The notes beneath the pieces were generated by a model that made no database searches, was not told the DNA's origin, and saw only the letters and a program-made list of their open reading frames with translations. Both the position numbers and the translations under genes were made by a program. From Oscillospiraceae bacterium (lineage in GTDB: Bacteria > Bacillota > Clostridia > Oscillospirales > Oscillospiraceae), in the NCBI GenBank assembly GCA_028705905.1, contig JAQWCP010000077.1, positions 1 to 6,978 of the forward strand: 6,978 nt of DNA. The letters are read 5' to 3'. Below are positions 5,819 through 6,978 of the stretch, in pieces. The first letter of the stretch is position 1. Each line of letters starts with the position of its first letter.

Positions 5819-5867
5819 ATGAATTCATCCTCTCCGGGTCCCATAAGGCCGCAGCCCGAGACAGAAA

Positions 5868-6978
5868 TCACCGTTTCAACAGCGAAAAGTCGTTTGCGCC
5901 AAAAACGGTTTGCATTGCATAATGCTCCACTTCCCACATCACTTTTTCTAAATCTATGGTGTGGAATGTCCCATTCTCATATATGATCGTTCCGCCGGCC
6001 ATATTCATGACCACGTCACTTCCTCTTGCAGCATACACAACATTGGAAATCACGTCGTGGCAAGGAATCAAATGGGGACGCGCAAAATCCAGCAAAATTA
6101 AATCGGCTTCATATCCCGTTTCAATCTTGCCGCTTTTACGCCCTTGCGCCTTGGCGCAATTCACAGTAGCCATTTTAAGCGCTTCCATGGGAGACACCAC
6201 CTGTGGGTTTAAAGCAGTCCCTTTGTGTAAAATAGCCGCCAACTTCACTTCTTCCAATAAGTCATGGCTATTATTGGAGGAAACACCATCTGTTCCCAGT
6301 GCCACATTAACCCCCGCCTTCAAAAAAGCAGGAACCGGCGCTACGCCGCTGCCCAACTTTAAGTTGCTCACAGGATTGTGCGCAATGGTCACGCCCCGCT
6401 GTGCAAAGAGAGCAATATCCTCCGGTTCTGCCCATACACAATGGGCGGCAATGGCCCGCGTATTCCAAACGCCATACTCGTCCAGCGTCTGCGCTGGCGT
6501 TTTCCCGTTGCGCTCCAAAGAACCCAGATGTTCCAGCTTCGTTTCGGAACAATGCACATGCATACCAAGTTGATGGGCCAGGGCGTAGTCTGCCAGATAG
6601 CGCCACACCCGATCATACGATGTATATTCCCCATGAATCGACACATCAATTTGAATTTGGCCATCACCATATCCGTGCCATTTGGACACCAGCGCCCGCA
6701 TCTCTTCACAGGCCTTGCTTTTCTCTGGATCAAAATCAGGAGAAAATTGGGTAATCCCACGGCTGATATTGGCACATAATCCTGCTTTGATGGTCTCTTC
6801 AATGATTTCATCGCAAAAATAATACATATCAGAAAAAGATGTAATGCCAGCCGCAATCATCTCTGCAAGGCCCAGGGCTGTACCGGCGCGCACCGCCCTG
6901 GCATCCAGGCGGGCTTCCGCCGGAAAGATATAGTCGTTGAGCCAGGTTTGCAGATCATATCCGTCCGCATACCCCCGC
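5868..6978 (-). CDS. mtaD: Amidohydrolase, probable methylthioadenosine/S-adenosylhomocysteine deaminase (5' end outside window)
   Basis: The frame is open from the right edge to a TGA at 5870-5868, giving 369 residues of a protein usually about 420-440 long; roughly the first 60-70 residues are missing. The visible part starts RGYADGYDLQTWLNDYIFPA, matching the region after the N-terminal metal-binding HxH of this family (that motif is outside the window). Metal and active-site motifs present are MHVHCSE (about 139-145), AHCVW (about 178-182), HNPVSNLKLGSG (about 200-211) and ALGTDGVSSNNSHD (about 226-239). The family deaminates S-adenosylhomocysteine, methylthioadenosine or related adenosines, but other members act on guanine or chlorotriazines, so the substrate is inferred. 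A GTG at 6893 is internal and not the start. It ends 49 nt before spoVB. Confidence 0.85.
   Translation of the reverse strand, partial: RGYADGYDLQTWLNDYIFPAEARLDARAVRAGTALGLAEMIAAGITSFSDMYYFCDEIIEETIKAGLCANISRGITQFSPDFDPEKSKACEEMRALVSKWHGYGDGQIQIDVSIHGEYTSYDRVWRYLADYALAHQLGMHVHCSETKLEHLGSLERNGKTPAQTLDEYGVWNTRAIAAHCVWAEPEDIALFAQRGVTIAHNPVSNLKLGSGVAPVPAFLKAGVNVALGTDGVSSNNSHDLLEEVKLAAILHKGTALNPQVVSPMEALKMATVNCAKAQGRKSGKIETGYEADLILLDFARPHLIPCHDVISNVVYAARGSDVVMNMAGGTIIYENGTFHTIDLEKVMWEVEHYAMQTVFGANDFSLLKR

Noticed and set aside
5819..5867. Possible terminator between the deaminase gene and spoVB
   Set aside because: An imperfect TCTCGGG / CCCGGAGA pairing exists, but it overlaps the spoVB ribosome binding site and has no U-tract.
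5956..6573. 205-codon plus-strand open frame opposite the deaminase gene
   Set aside because: It is fully antisense to a strongly supported amidohydrolase and shows no domain-like pattern.

Overview
The window looks like DNA from an endospore-forming member of the Clostridia (Firmicutes). The main reason is a nine-gene minus-strand run that matches the conserved spoVB/yabM - mazG - hup - yabO(rqcP) - yabP - yabQ - divIC - yabR(S1) neighbourhood. YabP, YabQ and a SpoVB-type flippase are found in spore formers. No RNA gene, CRISPR array or insertion sequence was seen.

Layout. Positions 1-203 (minus) hold most of a small XRE-type helix-turn-helix regulator that runs off the left edge. Positions 204-431 are a divergent intergenic region with a strong minus-strand promoter, two palindromes that could be operators, and a weaker plus-strand promoter. 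Positions 432 to about 1109 (plus) encode the front part of a class B penicillin-binding protein with a MecA-type N-terminal domain. This gene stops abruptly at about 1104-1112, where it meets, head-on and in mid-gene, the minus-strand S1-domain protein (yabR-like). Both genes lose their 3' ends there. From 1502 rightward everything is on the minus strand. In transcription order it reads: partial amidohydrolase/deaminase (mtaD-like, enters from the right edge), spoVB-like flippase (TTG start), mazG, hup, rqcP, yabP (GTG start), yabQ, divIC, S1 protein.

How the genes fit together. The right-hand block is a housekeeping and sporulation operon: lipid-linked precursor flipping for envelope or cortex (SpoVB), nucleotide-pool cleaning (MazG), nucleoid architecture (HU), ribosome quality control (RqcP), spore coat and cortex assembly (YabP, YabQ), the divisome (DivIC) and an RNA-binding S1 protein. 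Gaps are mostly 3-100 nt, and yabQ reads 194 nt into divIC. The left block (regulator plus PBP) has no known link to this operon.

The most important observation is the junction near 1104-1112. It looks like a contig misjoin or a real rearrangement breakpoint, not a new fusion gene. I found no convincing undescribed system. The most interesting regulatory signals are the 15-bp perfect palindrome upstream of the PBP gene and the 18-bp dyad over the regulator's own -35 box.
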